Shown here piece by piece: positions 26,566 through 39,300 of a stretch of DNA of 64,000 bases. Position numbers and translations under genes: made by a program. How positions within the stretch are numbered: the first letter of the stretch is position 1; every line of letters starts with the position of its first letter. The notes beneath the pieces are model-generated. The model had not been told where the DNA came from. It saw only the letters and a program-made list of their open reading frames with translations, and made no database searches. This DNA comes from Anticarsia gemmatalis (Eukaryota; Arthropoda; Insecta; Lepidoptera; Erebidae): the NCBI RefSeq assembly GCF_050436995.1, contig NC_134753.1:9672001-9736000 (forward strand). Reading direction: 5' to 3'.

Positions 26566-28811
26566 ATGTGGCTTTATTCGATTTTAATTTTAACCATATG
26601 TAGTCAATATGTAACAGGTATTGTTTAGTATAGATAAACTTTTATAAGTATTATTTATATTTGTTTTACTGTAATTTCTGCAAACAATCTATTTTATTTA
26701 TTGTTTTAGCGCAATTCGGAACATTTCCGCAAGACTTCGGTTATGTGAACATAAGGGAAGGAGCTCACATGTTCTACTGGTTATTTTATACTACTGCTGA
26801 TGTCGAAAATTATACTCAAAGGCCTTTAGTAGTATGGCTCCAGGGAGGACCAGGTGGATCCTCCACAGGCATCGGGAATTTTGAAATTTTGGGACCTTTA
26901 GACCTAACACTTCAAGAGAGAAATCACACTTGGGTAAGTCAAACTAAAAATATATTATGACCAAATTATAAAGTGTTATCTATTTATTCTTGTCTAAGGA
27001 GAATCGTTTTCTTAATATTATGCAACTAGATTAGATATAATTACAACGGAACCTTCTTGTGCCTGTTATTTCTTTAATTTACAGTTTTTCAATTTATTTT
27101 CGTTTCTCTGATGTTGCTAATTAACTACTTAATTCATGCATTATCCGCAGGTCAAAAACTTCAACGTCATTTTCCTTGATAATCCCGTAGGTACAGGATT
27201 TAGTTACGTCGAAGATCCCAGATTTCTTACAAAGACTAACGATGAAATTGGTGCGTAATAAGATTATTTTAAAATGATATAAAACTTATTTTTAGTATAA
27301 ATAATTATTTATTTATTCTACAGCTCTGGATTTTGTGGAACTTATGCGCGGATTTTATAACAGGCATCCGGAATTCAGAGGTGTTGAACTTTACATCTAT
27401 GGACAGTCCTACGGAGGAAAGATGGCAGTTGACATGGCTTTACGGATGCGTGAGGTATACTTTATAAGTACAATCATACAAGTATTATATCCACGAAATA
27501 TACTATAACTACTAAAAGTTGTATCACCCGTAGGCGGAACAAGCAGGCACTATTCAATCTAACCTGAAGGGAATCGCGATGGGCAACGCATGGATACATC
27601 CAGTTGATGCTACTCTCACATGGGCGCCTTTGCTGTTAGCAGCCGGTCTTATAGATCAAGCAGGATACAACGATATACAAACTGCAGCAAGAGAGGCAGA
27701 ACGCTTATTTAACGAAGGATTGTACGTTGAATCTACCGCACAGTGGGCGAATACACAACAGGCAGTCTTTAGATCTACTACAAGTGTTGACTTTTACAAC
27801 ATTCTGACAAAGATGCATGTTCCTTGGAATCCAGATACAAGGACTGCTTACGGTATGTTAAAACATAAAGCTGTATACTTTTCACTAACTTATATCGTAA
27901 ACAAGAATGATGCTAACTCCAAATAAAATTTCAGAAATATCAAGAGACATGATGATCCGTAACGGACCTTACTTCTCTAACTCGAGTTATACAAGGCAAG
28001 GAGAGGTAAATCTGTATGATCTGATGAATAATGAAGTGAAAGAAGCATTAGGAATACCGAGTCACGTGACCTGGGGCTCGCTTTCTAATGCAGTATTTGA
28101 TACTTTAAGAGAAGACTTCATGAAACCTGTTACTGAAGGCAGTGAGTATAACACCATATATTTTGCCGCTTTAATATGTATTAATACTAATTACATTCTT
28201 AACATTTTACAGTCGAAAAGTTGTTGGCCCAAGAAAATCCTATTATAGTGACGAAATACAATGGAAATCTTGACTTGATTTGCGATACTCCAGGTACGTA
28301 ACGAACAGCTAGACTTTACAACTTATCTGGGATTAAGAATATCTCACTACATACTACTGACTTACTACTTAAGTGAACTTTATTAAAGTATTTTGTCGCT
28401 GGATGCTGCTTATGGAATAAAGAGCAATAAGAGATCACGCTCTACTATCAAAAATCTAAATTACAGGTCAGATCTTGTGGGTAGACCGCCTAAATTGGCA
28501 CGGCGCAGAAGGATACAAGAATGCACCCCGCAACCCTATTTGGGAGGACAATCGACTGGAGGGCTACTACAAGTCATACGGAAGCTTCCGATTCTTTTGG
28601 ATAAATGACGCTGGACATAGTGTAAGTTAGACCGCAAAAAAGAGTAGTCACTGGTACACTATATGCAACGAATTTATAGATGGAGTCTACAGAGGAATTT
28701 ACTTCATTTTAAAACAATAATTAATGAATTTTCATTTTGTCTTTACAGGTGCCACGAGACAATCCCTACGGAACTAGGGCTTTCCTTCGCGACATGACTT
28801 CTTATGGTTAA
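26566..28811 (+). CDS. Scpep1: Secreted serine carboxypeptidase, SCPEP1-like (peptidase family S10, 443 aa)
   Basis: Nine exons: 26566-26617, 26710-26933, 27151-27250, 27324-27454, 27534-27852, 27935-28141, 28213-28293, 28467-28621 and 28749-28811. They total 1332 nt, ending in TAA. An N-terminal hydrophobic stretch of about 17 residues looks like a signal peptide. The family S10 core is intact: the oxyanion loop GGPGGSS, the nucleophile Ser154 in GQSYGGK, Asp365 in YNGNLDLICDTPG and His422 in NDAGHSVP. These proteins remove C-terminal residues at acid pH and are lysosomal or secreted; relatives occur in insect gut and venom. Length fits the vertebrate retinoid-inducible carboxypeptidase. A paralogue with the same intron phases follows 768 bases downstream. 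Physiological substrate is unknown. AATAAA lies at 28848-28853. Confidence 0.93.
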
Positions 28812-29579
28812 ATACATTTAGTATAATGTTTATTATGTTATGTATTCAATAAAGGTTTTTAAAACGAATGTGTGTGGTTACTTGGTTTTATCAAAGAATA
28901 AATGTCCACCTCTATTACCTAATCTCCCTTTACTTATGGAGCTGTACAAAACCTACAGTGTCGTAAAAAGTTATTTTAAAGGCTTAAGAATATATATTAT
29001 TTGTTTATATCATTATTTATAACTTTAAATGTAATACTGTGGATTCTATAAATATTGAAGAAGTCATTTCGAATTAATTAACTATTGTGTTCCCAAGCCG
29101 TACGTTTGCGTAGAGTATACCCTACATCCGGCAAAGTATCCAGATGGAATTACCCCTCATAAAATCAATTTAATCACTTATAATGATCAATAATATCAAG
29201 CTGATACCAATCTTAAGGACGACATTATAATATATTTTATCTAGTCTGTAAAATCCAAATAAATTCTTTATTAGGTACATGACGTCACGAGCAAATAAGT
29301 ACCTACCTGCCAGAAATTAAAAGAACATACCTATTACCTATCTTAACTTTTTTAATCAAAAGTACTGAAAATGATAGAAATAGGATTATAGTTTATCTGC
29401 ATATTTCATTTATCATGATAATTATGATGCAAATCGTTATCTAAACAAATTAGGGTCGATTTCGGATCGAATATTATCGATAGATAATTTTAAGTTGGGA
29501 AATTGAAGCCGCACTTATATTGAGAACAGCACAGGGCTGCAAGTGCTGATTCTTGTATTTTAATAAAAAAATAATAAAA
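28812..29579. other. Spacer between the tandem carboxypeptidase genes
   Basis: It holds the 3' UTR of the first gene, with AATAAA at 28848-28853, and the presumed promoter of the second. No repeat or additional ORF of note was seen. Confidence 0.6.
28848..28853 (+). terminator. Polyadenylation signal of the first carboxypeptidase gene
   Basis: AATAAA 37 bases past the TAA, followed by a T-rich stretch, as expected for a short 3' UTR. Confidence 0.6.
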
Positions 29580-32500
29580 ATGCGAAAACGGACTATAATA
29601 ATAGCAGCGAGTGTGACTTGCGCTTTGGTAGTGGCTGCGGGCCTTGGAGTACTGATATGGTGGCTGGTTACCAGGGACGATGGCGTTGAGGATCTTTACA
29701 CTGTTATCAGTAAGTTCATATTCGATTGAAACCTCTTCCGTGCTATCATAATTTATGAATCAAAGAACAACATCGTGTCGTGTTAAATATTGTTACATAA
29801 ATTGCATAACTGTATAAAATAATAATTTGCTAATAAATGGCAATTCTAATTCTAATAAAAACAAAATATAACATGATGAGGATAAATAGCTACGTAAAAC
29901 TGTCTCGTAATGTCCCCTGTGAACATGTTGACGTTATTAAAGTCATTAACCATCATACAAGTCATTACTATTATTATAAAAATAAGCAGAATTATCTCGC
30001 TATTTATCTACATTTTGTTCCGACTACTTGTAATAGGCTAACACGTACAGCGAGCACCATTACACACCTTCGTTAATTCCCGTAGAATGACATCAGATGT
30101 TAGAAATTGTTTTTCCTATGTTTATATCTGAATATTATATTCAAAGATACCAGAAATTTGATTGAATAATTAAGTTAGGGACGTATGAACTAATATTCTA
30201 CTGACAATGATCCATTTGAAACTATCAATTATGTTTGAACTGCTATGCCGTCTCCGTGATTATCTTTTAGCTGCTATGAAAAACTTATTCTAATCATCTC
30301 AGTGCGTGATGTAATTGTGGATTTTAAACAATTAAGTAGATGTTTTTATTTCGAATTTTCAGAACTGGAAGGTGATGGCGTGGGTGACATTAAGAGTACA
30401 GCAGCGTTTACTAGGATACGAGATGTCGGGGATGTGTTTTGGTGGTTTTATCCAACAGTAGCTAACTCTACCCTTAGTATGCCGATAGTGCTATGGTTAG
30501 ACGGTGTGACAGGCGTCCCACCGAGTCTTTTAGCAAATCTGGGTATGATTGGTCCATACGATACCAACTTCAATGAACGAAGTGACTCTTGGGTGAGTTT
30601 GACGCTTTAATTTCGTAATACGTTAAAATTTATCTGGGCTCTACCTTTCCCTATGGGAAAAAATCGTGACTCTATTCTGATGCTTGTGTTTATTCCCTAA
30701 ATTATTCTTTGAATGAAATTCAAGATTCAAAATAAGGACATTATCATTGGTTTTATACATAATAAAATTCTTTCACAATTTATGTTGTTATAAACATCAA
30801 GTAACTAGCGTAAATATGCGTTGCGTTAGCATAATTTTGTGGTCATTTATTAGATTAATCGCATATCCATTGACATGAATTGACATTACGTTATCTCGTC
30901 GTTGGGCAATCGATATGGTTATACATAAAAGTTAATAATTATGTGTTACGGATAACCAGTAACTAAACTATTTTAATTATCTATTTTCAGATCAATAATT
31001 ACAATCTATTATTTGTTGATGCTCCCGTGGGCACTGGATTTAGTACTCCCTTGGATAATAGTAAAATTCCTACGAACGTGGATGAAAACGGTAAGACTTT
31101 TTTTTAAAGACGTTATCTAGTTACTGTTTCGGCAGTATTATTTTTTAGATCGACATGCCTGTGTACATGAGTTTTAATTTCTGCAACAGTTACAGTTTAA
31201 CGAGCGATTTTACTTTCATCGTTCTTATATTTTTTCGCAGTGGCACATCTCCTCATCGTTTTGGAATCATTTTACTCTGTTCACGAAGAGTACCGAGACT
31301 CACCATTGTATGTATTGGGACAAGCGGATGGAGCACAATCGGCCGTAGCACTTGCAATAAAACTCAATGAGCTCAAACAAGCACCAGTAAGTTACAAAAC
31401 CGCGATGTGTATAATATATAACATACCTCTTACATATTATTTGTTTTGTATTCAACTTTCTGTTGCATAAGAGTTAGTTACGGTCGCGTAAATTTTAACC
31501 TGTTGGTGACTAAGTCTTTGTAAGAACTTTTACTGTCGAGTTCTTAGTAACTACGATGCATTTGCATTTTGTGAATTAAATACTTGTTCGCACACAAAAC
31601 TTTAAGAATTTTTAATGATATTTTTTAAGATGTGTTTTGCTTTTTCAGAGTGAAACTGATACTGAATCTGAATCTGAACCCATCAATATTGAAGGTGTAA
31701 TAATAGGCAATGGTATCATATCTCCAGCTGTGGCTATGACAAAACTTGGATTCTACCTCGAGGAACTTGGTTACATCGATGGCAAAGGTCGAACTGCAGT
31801 AGAAAATTTATCCGAACAAACAAACGCATTAGTCAACAGCGGAAGCTTGGAAGCGGCTTTCAACAATTTCTTTACATTGGACACTTTTGTAAACGGAGAC
31901 GGTGGGGCAGTGGCTGTTAATTTAAGAAACATAGTCGAGAAAGTAACCAGGGAGCCTTCAGAAAGTAGAGGTAAACTACATATGTGCTTGTACAATATGA
32001 ACTTTTAGGAACCCGTTCACACAACAAGTGTTCGATACGCGTTTTTAATAAAGCATGTTTAAAAATACAAATATTTTTCAGGCAAAAATTAAAACGCGCC
32101 TTAGCTTGAATAACATGTATATGTTACTGTAAAAGCCCGAACGATGGTAAATCCTAAGATTTTCCGGTATAACCTAAGATTTACCAACTCGCAATGGTAA
32201 AAGTCCGAACAATTCTTTTAATTCGAACTTTTACCTATACTCACTTGATGATATCGAGATGTCGCCGGAGCCCCGCTTCGCGGGGCTCCTCCTTCTGGGT
32301 GGTTAAAAAAAATAACCACGAAGGCTAAGGTGGGAGCTTCGCTTCGCTCGCTCCCACCTTAGCCTTCTAACCTAACCTACCCATGTCGCTTTGCCCAAAA
32401 CTCCTTCTTTATAATTATGTCACAGTATATAATTATACCGTGAAATAGTTATAAACATAGTTATGAAGGAGGATTTTTTTATATATCGTAACATAGTTTT

Positions 32501-35500
32501 TAAACTCTGGCTTGTTCGGACTTTTACCGTTGCGAGTTGGTAAATCTTAGGTTTTACCGGAAAATCTTAGGATTTACCACAGGTCGGGCTTTTACAGTAA
32601 CATATATACTATATAGTTATAAACGCATGTTTAACGCTTGTCATGTGAACGGGCTTTTAGGAGCAGAACTATGGATCACAATTGTGAAACCTTACTAAAA
32701 ACCGACTAAGTAAATTGATACTCTATTTTATATTGCAGCTTACTTTAACCGAGAGAGCTACATACGAAGCGTGTTTGGTGTGGAGGGTGTAAACCTAATG
32801 AACAACAGAGTCGCACCAGCCTTGGGTATTTCTTCAGATGTGGTATACGACGCACACCGGGCTGATGTAGCGCAAGCCGTTCGTGGCACTTATATGACGC
32901 CGTTTACAGACAAGAGTAAGGAACTTTTCTTTGTAGAGTACTTATGATGTGCCTTTAATATTTTATTTTAACCCATTACTGTCCCACTCCAGGGCAAGGG
33001 GTCTCCTCCCAAACGAGGAGGAGGGGTTAGGCCTTGAGTCCACCACGCTGGTCAAGTGCGGGTTGGGGACTTTGCATGTCCTCAATTGCCCTCAATAAAT
33101 GTATTAATCACATTTTAGGCATGCAAGGTTTCCTCACGATATTTTCGTTCTTCGTGGATTCGAACCTGCGATGGTGTCAGCTTACACCACTCGGCTATCA
33201 CTGCTTGCATATAATATAATAAAGAAATTTCAGTAACGAAACTTAGACTTGGCTTTACTTTTTAGAGTTAAACAAGCAACTTCATCGAGACTTGGTTATA
33301 TTTTTACTGAATGTTTTTGGTGGGATAATACATGACCTTTAAGTGATTACTATGCAAAATAGGATTACTTATGACTTGATAAACAGAGCTGAGCCGTAAT
33401 GAAATGCCATGGAACACAAAACTAAAACTAGTAATGAAGTAAGAAAAAAATACTCAAAATTATCTAATAACGGGTCATTATCCTAAGACACTTGCATGTG
33501 CAATAGAATTGCGTTATTTTATGCTCTCTAATTGGCACTTATTTTTCGTATAATGCCTTTGCATCGAAATCAAATTGATTTAAATTATTACCTAGGAAAT
33601 AGGTAGTAACCCTAACCCGCATTTGCTCAGCGTGATCGACAAGGCCTTACGGTCTAACCTCTCCATTATTACGGGGGTGGAGATCCTTGCTCAGCAGTAA
33701 GATAGTAATGGAGTAATACTTATTTTCAAATAAGTATTTAATAATAGATCTAAACATTTCGTTTCGTCTCAATAGTGATCCTTGTTTACCGAATGTAACC
33801 GATGTTTAAAACAAAAGAAAATCGATTTATATTATTTAGTCAAAATTATCTATTCGAATTAATTAGTAATGAACTTTTAAGCAAGGCAAAATGATATCAA
33901 ATACATATAATTACAATAACACATTTATTTTTGGACTCACCAACCCATCTGGATCTTAAATTAATTGAATTTTTATTGTTTTCAGTTGAGCACATTCTCC
34001 AAAACACGAATCTTACAGTCTCCATCTACAATGGTAATTTAGACGCAATAACAAACACACCAGGTAATTAATAATTTAAAAATTGATTCCTTGTACATAA
34101 TAATATGTACCTACCTATTTATAATATATCGACTGTATCTACAGGATACTCGGAAGGAAAATTCACAAAACAAAATTGGTTATTTAATTCAGCCATTTTT
34201 TGTCGCCTTTTTTTAAATAGAATGCGATATGCGTGACATTGAGGTTGATAGCAAAGAGGTGTTATTCGCAATTAATTATACCTACGCTTTAACAATAAGT
34301 GTTTCGTGATCAGGAAGGGACCGAATGTCGTAACCGAAAAATGGTCTACTCTACTTAATGCTTTGCTTCTCCAAAGAGGAAGTACCTACAAGTTTTTATC
34401 TTGTTTCAATAAACCTAAACATTTAAGAAATCTGTTGTTTCAGAGAAGCTTCAGAAAACTAGCTAAGTGCTTTTTCATTTTATTGTTAGGTTGGATTTAA
34501 TATAAATAGGTAATAAGATCCATAACATTTACATACTAAACAGCTAGAAAGAGTAGACAGCTATTGTTTGACCTACGTATTCCTAATTGGCAAAGAGTAT
34601 ACTTACCGTATGAATATAGGTAATAATGCATTATTCTACTGATTTATGCATTATGAAATAAATCATACTGGCAACGCACGGCAAAAATGTAAAAAAAATA
34701 GTAGGTTATACTTTTAATACTTAGTTAATGGTGTTTATCATTATATTTTCACCAATAATAGCCAGTCTTCAGGCGAAATTTGTTCGTTAAAAAGGTTAGG
34801 TACCTATATAGATTTTTTTTAAATATATTTTTCTCTTCTACTTAAGTAGATACTAGTTTCAGAATAGAAAATGCATAAACCTATAAGAAAAACCTAGATT
34901 AGCTGTTCATCAATCGTTTACAAATTTTAAAGACTACCGAGTGGCCAATTTTTCATGTTCACCTTCAATTTTAGTTATGCCTGTTAAAAAGTTGTTGTTA
35001 TTGTTAATTAAGTCTACAAATGTTTTATACGTATAGTTTTAAGACATGGATGACTAAGTAGGTATGTTAATTATAAGTTTTATGAACTTCTGCATTACAG
35101 GACAATTAGAATGGGTAAACAATCTTAGGTGGGCCGGACAAAGTGCATTCAGCAACACTCTTAGACGAACACTAATTGTCAACAGTTACGTAGAAGGTTA
35201 CTTCCGGGAAACGGAGAGATTGAAATTCTACTGGATCAACGCTGCTGGACAATCTGTAAGAAACTGTTTTTACATCGCAATTTATTTTTTAGAATAGACC
35301 TTGATTAACGTTTTATAAAGGAAGAAGTGTTGTTGATTTAATACATTGATTGAGGCAATTCAATGCACTCAATTTGCCTTTTGTTTGGGAGCAATAGTTT
35401 GAAATCATAGGAACTTGCTGGATTCTGAATAAACTGATAAGCATGCAAAAAAGATTCTTAAAACTAGGTTCTTAGTAGAGTAATGACATACCATACTAGT

Positions 35501-35739
35501 AATAATCTCGTGTTACTTGCCTGAGACGTAAAAATTGCTGTTACGTCTTATGAGAAAGTTATTCGCTGCTGCCTGCTACTGTACGAATTGTGTTCGCAGT
35601 ACATGAAGCATTGTCTATAATGTGACGTTTTATTTCTATAAGTTCTCAATATTGTTTTATTTTATTGCAGACACCGCTAGATAACCCCGCCGCTATGTAC
35701 AGAATTACAACAAGGATGATGCCGATACCGAGCATATAA
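29580..35739 (+). CDS. Membrane-anchored S10 carboxypeptidase-like protein, predicted inactive (468 aa)
   Basis: Nine exons: 29580-29709, 30363-30592, 30991-31090, 31241-31386, 31649-31970, 32739-32915, 33986-34063, 35101-35255 and 35671-35739. They total 1407 nt, ending in TAA. The protein starts MRKR and has one hydrophobic helix (about residues 5-30) but no evident cleavage site, suggesting a type II signal anchor. The S10 fold is recognisable: VLWLDG, VDAPVGTGFS, YNGNLDAITNTPG and FYWINAAGQS. Key residues are changed. The oxyanion loop GGPGG is replaced by DGVTG. The nucleophile is Ala182 (GQADGAQ) and the catalytic His is Gln445. Asp388 is kept. The reading frame, all splice sites and the eight intron phases of its neighbour are preserved, so it looks like a maintained pseudoenzyme and not a decayed pseudogene. 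Role unknown; binding or regulatory roles are only inference. Introns carry nested MITEs and a SINE. Confidence 0.88.
32011..32654. mobile_element. hAT-like MITE with 8-bp target-site duplication, host of a nested element
   Basis: The flanks TTTTAGGA at 32003-32010 and 32655-32662 are identical 8-bp direct repeats. Between them the ends are imperfect inverted repeats: the left begins ACCCGTTCACACAACAAGTG and the reverse complement of the right begins GCCCGTTCACATGACAAGCG. An 8-bp duplication is typical of hAT transposons. There is no coding capacity. It lies in intron 5 of the inactive carboxypeptidase gene. Confidence 0.8.
32118..32606. mobile_element. TIR element nested within the hAT-like MITE
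   Basis: Inverted repeats of about 90 bp, starting TATATGTTACTGTAAAAGCC at the left and matched by the reverse complement at the right with few differences. Inside are two strong GC-rich hairpins (32267-32289 and 32320-32367) and a weaker one between them. There is no ORF. Family and target site not determined. Confidence 0.75.
32971..33208 (-). mobile_element. Second tRNA-derived SINE
   Basis: On the minus strand the head has box A TAGCCGAGTGG (33187-33197) and box B GGTTCGAATCC (33156-33166). The body on the plus strand reads CTCCAGGGCAAGGGGTCTCC, GGTTAGGCCTTGAGTCCACC and GCAAGGTTTCCTCACGAT, a word order I recognise from a common moth SINE. It is distinct from the SINE at 11964. Confidence 0.75.
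33610..33712 (+). repeat. Moth repeat fragment (probable retroelement 3' end)
   Basis: Contains CCCGCATTTGCTCAGCGTG, then GACAAGGCCTTACGG, GGGGGTGGAGATCCTTGCTC and AGCAGTAAGATAGTAATGG. The pattern matches a widespread insect repeat tail known to me. The class is uncertain. Confidence 0.45.
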
Positions 35740-36379
35740 ATAATCTTGATAAAAATATATACCTACTTATATTTACCATTGTTTTTGTTTTTATCTACAA
35801 TACCATCATTATATATTATATGCTACAAAAATACAATTTAAAAGTTATTAAAAACATTATTGAAGTATTCGGTTATGGGTTACGTAAATAAAGTAATCTA
35901 CACAATGTAGCTAGTTACTATATAAAGATTTCTGGAATGTATATTGTCCTAAATGAAGACCATCAATGACTAACTATCTTGTACCTAAATAGCTATCAAT
36001 TTAAAGCTAACATAACCCAATCCAATTAACCAAATCCAAAATATTAATTGGCTTGGTCACACTATGTTAGACATAAAAAGAATTGTCTATGACAGTTTGT
36101 TTGTCAAAATGAATTTGTCACTTGTCAAAGCTTGCTAAAGTCATTGACAGTCAAATTTACTAATAATTTGTGTATTAAAAACTTGTAAATTACTGATTTT
36201 CATTGAATTTGCCGTAAGAGAAACACTAAAAAACATAACAAGTTTCTGTAAAAAAGAAGACTAAGACCTTTTTGGGATAATTCTTGACCAGGATCTGCTA
36301 CCCAAACTCCATTGTTGTTCGTTTATATTCCAGTGCCAAAACAAATTTATTTGATTAGTGTAGCTTATAATTAAGTAAA
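35740..36379. other. Spacer between the carboxypeptidase-like gene and DMAP1
   Basis: It includes the 3' UTR of the upstream gene, with AATAAA at 35887-35892, and the DMAP1 promoter and 5' UTR. A cluster of TGTCA/TGACA words lies at 36090-36156. Confidence 0.6.
36090..36156. promoter_or_regulatory. TGTCA/TGACA cluster upstream of DMAP1
   Basis: Five TGTCA or TGACA pentamers, in both orientations, occur in 67 bases, about 225-290 bases before the DMAP1 ATG. Similar clusters precede five other genes here. A promoter role is inference. Confidence 0.4.
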
Positions 36380-39300
36380 ATGGCTGATATTCTTGATATA
36401 TTAGACATAGAACAGCCCACGGCTGAAATAAGTAGAGATAGCATTTTACATGGTGATAAGGTAAAGAAGAAATATGTGACTGCGAAGGCTGTAAAGCGTC
36501 CTGAGGGTATGCACAGGGAGGTGTTTGCACTCTTGTACAATGATAATAAGGATTTACCACCGCTGCTACCCACAGACACTGGTAAGCTATAACATAACAC
36601 TTCACCATTGAAACATTGACTCTGCTAATTTCATATAATTATCTTGCAAAGAATATCATGTTCAGTTTGATAGCACCTTATTTAAGTAGCACCACAATGC
36701 TTCATGGAAAGTATAATAACTTAATTCATAAGTACTGTATTACTCAACTGATTTAATGTTAATTTAATCAGGGAAAGCCTACAAACAAACCAAAGCTAAG
36801 CTTGGTATGAGAAAAGTAAGAAAATGGACATGGGCACCATTTACCAACCCAGCTCGTAAGGACAATGCTGTGTTCCATCACTGGAAGCGTGTATCTGATG
36901 AAGCTAAAGAATATCCATTTGCGCAGTTCAATAAAGTAAGTATAGTTTTAAATGAAATACATTCAATTTGTGTTAACATCTTTTTATAATAATCTATTAT
37001 ATAAAAGAATATAGCTAAATGTGTAGCTTAGCACAAAAATCTATAACGGATCAACAATTTGCCTTATTGTTTTTGTAAAATTGTCTTTAGGGTACGAAAA
37101 AGGTTTTTACGGAAATAGTTATGCTAGTTAAAAAAAATTCACATATATAATACTAAAGATTAAAGCTGTAAGTTGTACCTAAAGCAATATTCTATGTATC
37201 AACAACTATTTCTGCATTTAACAGTGGTTTGAGGTTTTTTTTTCAATATTTTTACCCAAATTGAACTCTCCTAAGTTTCAATAAAATATATGAGGCTCTC
37301 TTATGAAACAACCTCTTGTTACCTCAATATTATTCTCTCTCTCTCTCTCTCTCTTCCATGCTATGAATCCCATATCCCGTAGTAGTGAGGTCAGCCTTCC
37401 TGATCTTTCTCTTCCACTTCACTCTGTCCTAGACATTGACTTTATAAACCCCATATAATTTAATAAAATTATTATTTTCAGCAAGTATCAATACCATCAT
37501 ATTCAGAGTCAGAGTACAACCAGTACCTGAAATCGGAAGACTGGAGTCAGGCCGAGACTGACCATCTCATGGACTTGTGTCAGAGATTTGACTTGCGCTT
37601 CATTGTTATACATGACCGATGGGACCGTGCTGCATTTAGGGACCGCAGTGTGGAGGACTTGAAGGAGAGATATTATGGTATTTGTGCTACTTTGAGCAAG
37701 GTGAGCCATCTTGCTAATGTGTTTTATTATTTGAATGTAAAATTGTCTTTAGTTTCAAGAACTATTTCTATCTTATGAGGGGTTGTATTGCATACCTTAC
37801 ATTCATTTATCCAGTTTTTACCATCTTTTATACAAGAAAGAAGAAGTTTGTGTTAATATTAAGGTTGATATTTTTAGTTTGTGTTATTATGGCCTTTCCA
37901 TTGCTTCTCAGGTGAAAACAAACCCTTGGTCAAACACTGTGACTATGGTTAATGGTGAAAAGCGTATTTATCACTATGATGCCGAACATGAAAGGAAGAG
38001 GAAGGAACAACTTAGAAGACTCTTTGATAGAACTCAGGAACAGGTAAATATCTTTATTCAAAACATAATTATAGTAAGCCCTGGTTAAACCACTTCTGAA
38101 GTGTCAGTTACCTTATGAGCTGGTTTCGTGCATTATCTCACTATGTATTGGTGTTGTCACAATGACTTTGTCAATAGGACATAAAAAATACACAATCTGA
38201 TGGACCTACCTACTGTTATTCATTTCTTGTGAAAATAACTCTTAAACATTTTAATCACTATACACAATATTTGTAACGAAAATGTTTTTTCTTTCACCAG
38301 ATTGATGAAGAACAAATGCTACTCACAGAACTGAAGAAAATCGAAGCAAGGAAACGTGAAAGGGAAAGAAAGACTCAAGATTTACAGAAACTTATATCTC
38401 GTGCAGACAGCGGCAACTTACAGCCGGTCAATCAAGTTACTAACAATAACGAAGGGACTAGTACTCCTTCGAACAATGCGTCTAGTATCGCGAGGCGCCA
38501 TGACAGGAAGCTGCATAAGAAGAAGCTTACGGCTCAACAAAGACCTATGCGCACTGTGGAGAGTGTTGTAAGTATACCTTATGTTTAATTCTTGATTTTC
38601 GAATACACTACATGTTTTAGTTAGATCTTTATGTATATCTTATACAAATAGATAGTACCAAAAGTGTTGTGTGACTATGTTGCTTGGACTTTTTCATAAA
38701 ACAAACTAAGTATGCCACAAAGTATAATGAGAACTCAAACTACTATTTGTGGATTGCATAAATAATTTTATTGTTCTGTTGGAATCCGTACACTGCGCTA
38801 CGGCAAGGATGTCGACGAAAAATTTGCAAGGCACTTTATATTAGCCTACATTGCAATACCAATAAACAAATGATTGTATTCTTTTGCAGACTGTAGAATG
38901 GTCTGGTATAAAGTTCCCCGAAGCTCGCGGTACTGGCGTGTGGCTGCGATCTCAGCGTATGAAACTGCCGCCTGGAGTAGGACAGAGGAAGACCAAGGCC
39001 ATAGAACAGGAGCTTCGTCTTATGAATATTGGTACGTTATTCATATTACTGCACATAATAGATGATATATTTTTACAAGTTCCTGGATAACTTGGTTGCA
39101 ATCGAAATCAATCTTTTCATAATATTTTTGCTTACAGATATTGCTCCTACACCTACTGAGGCGATTTGCAAGCATTTCAATGAGTTGCGCTCGGATCTCG
39201 CGTTGGCTCTAGACTTGAAGAATGCACTGGCATCATGCGAGTTTGAACTGCAAGCTCTACGTCATCAATATGAGGCTCTCAATCCTGGGAAGGTTAGTAT

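Noticed and set aside
33150..33205. Second tRNA-like segment
   Set aside because: It has pol III boxes but is attached to a known type of moth SINE body; there is no complete tRNA.
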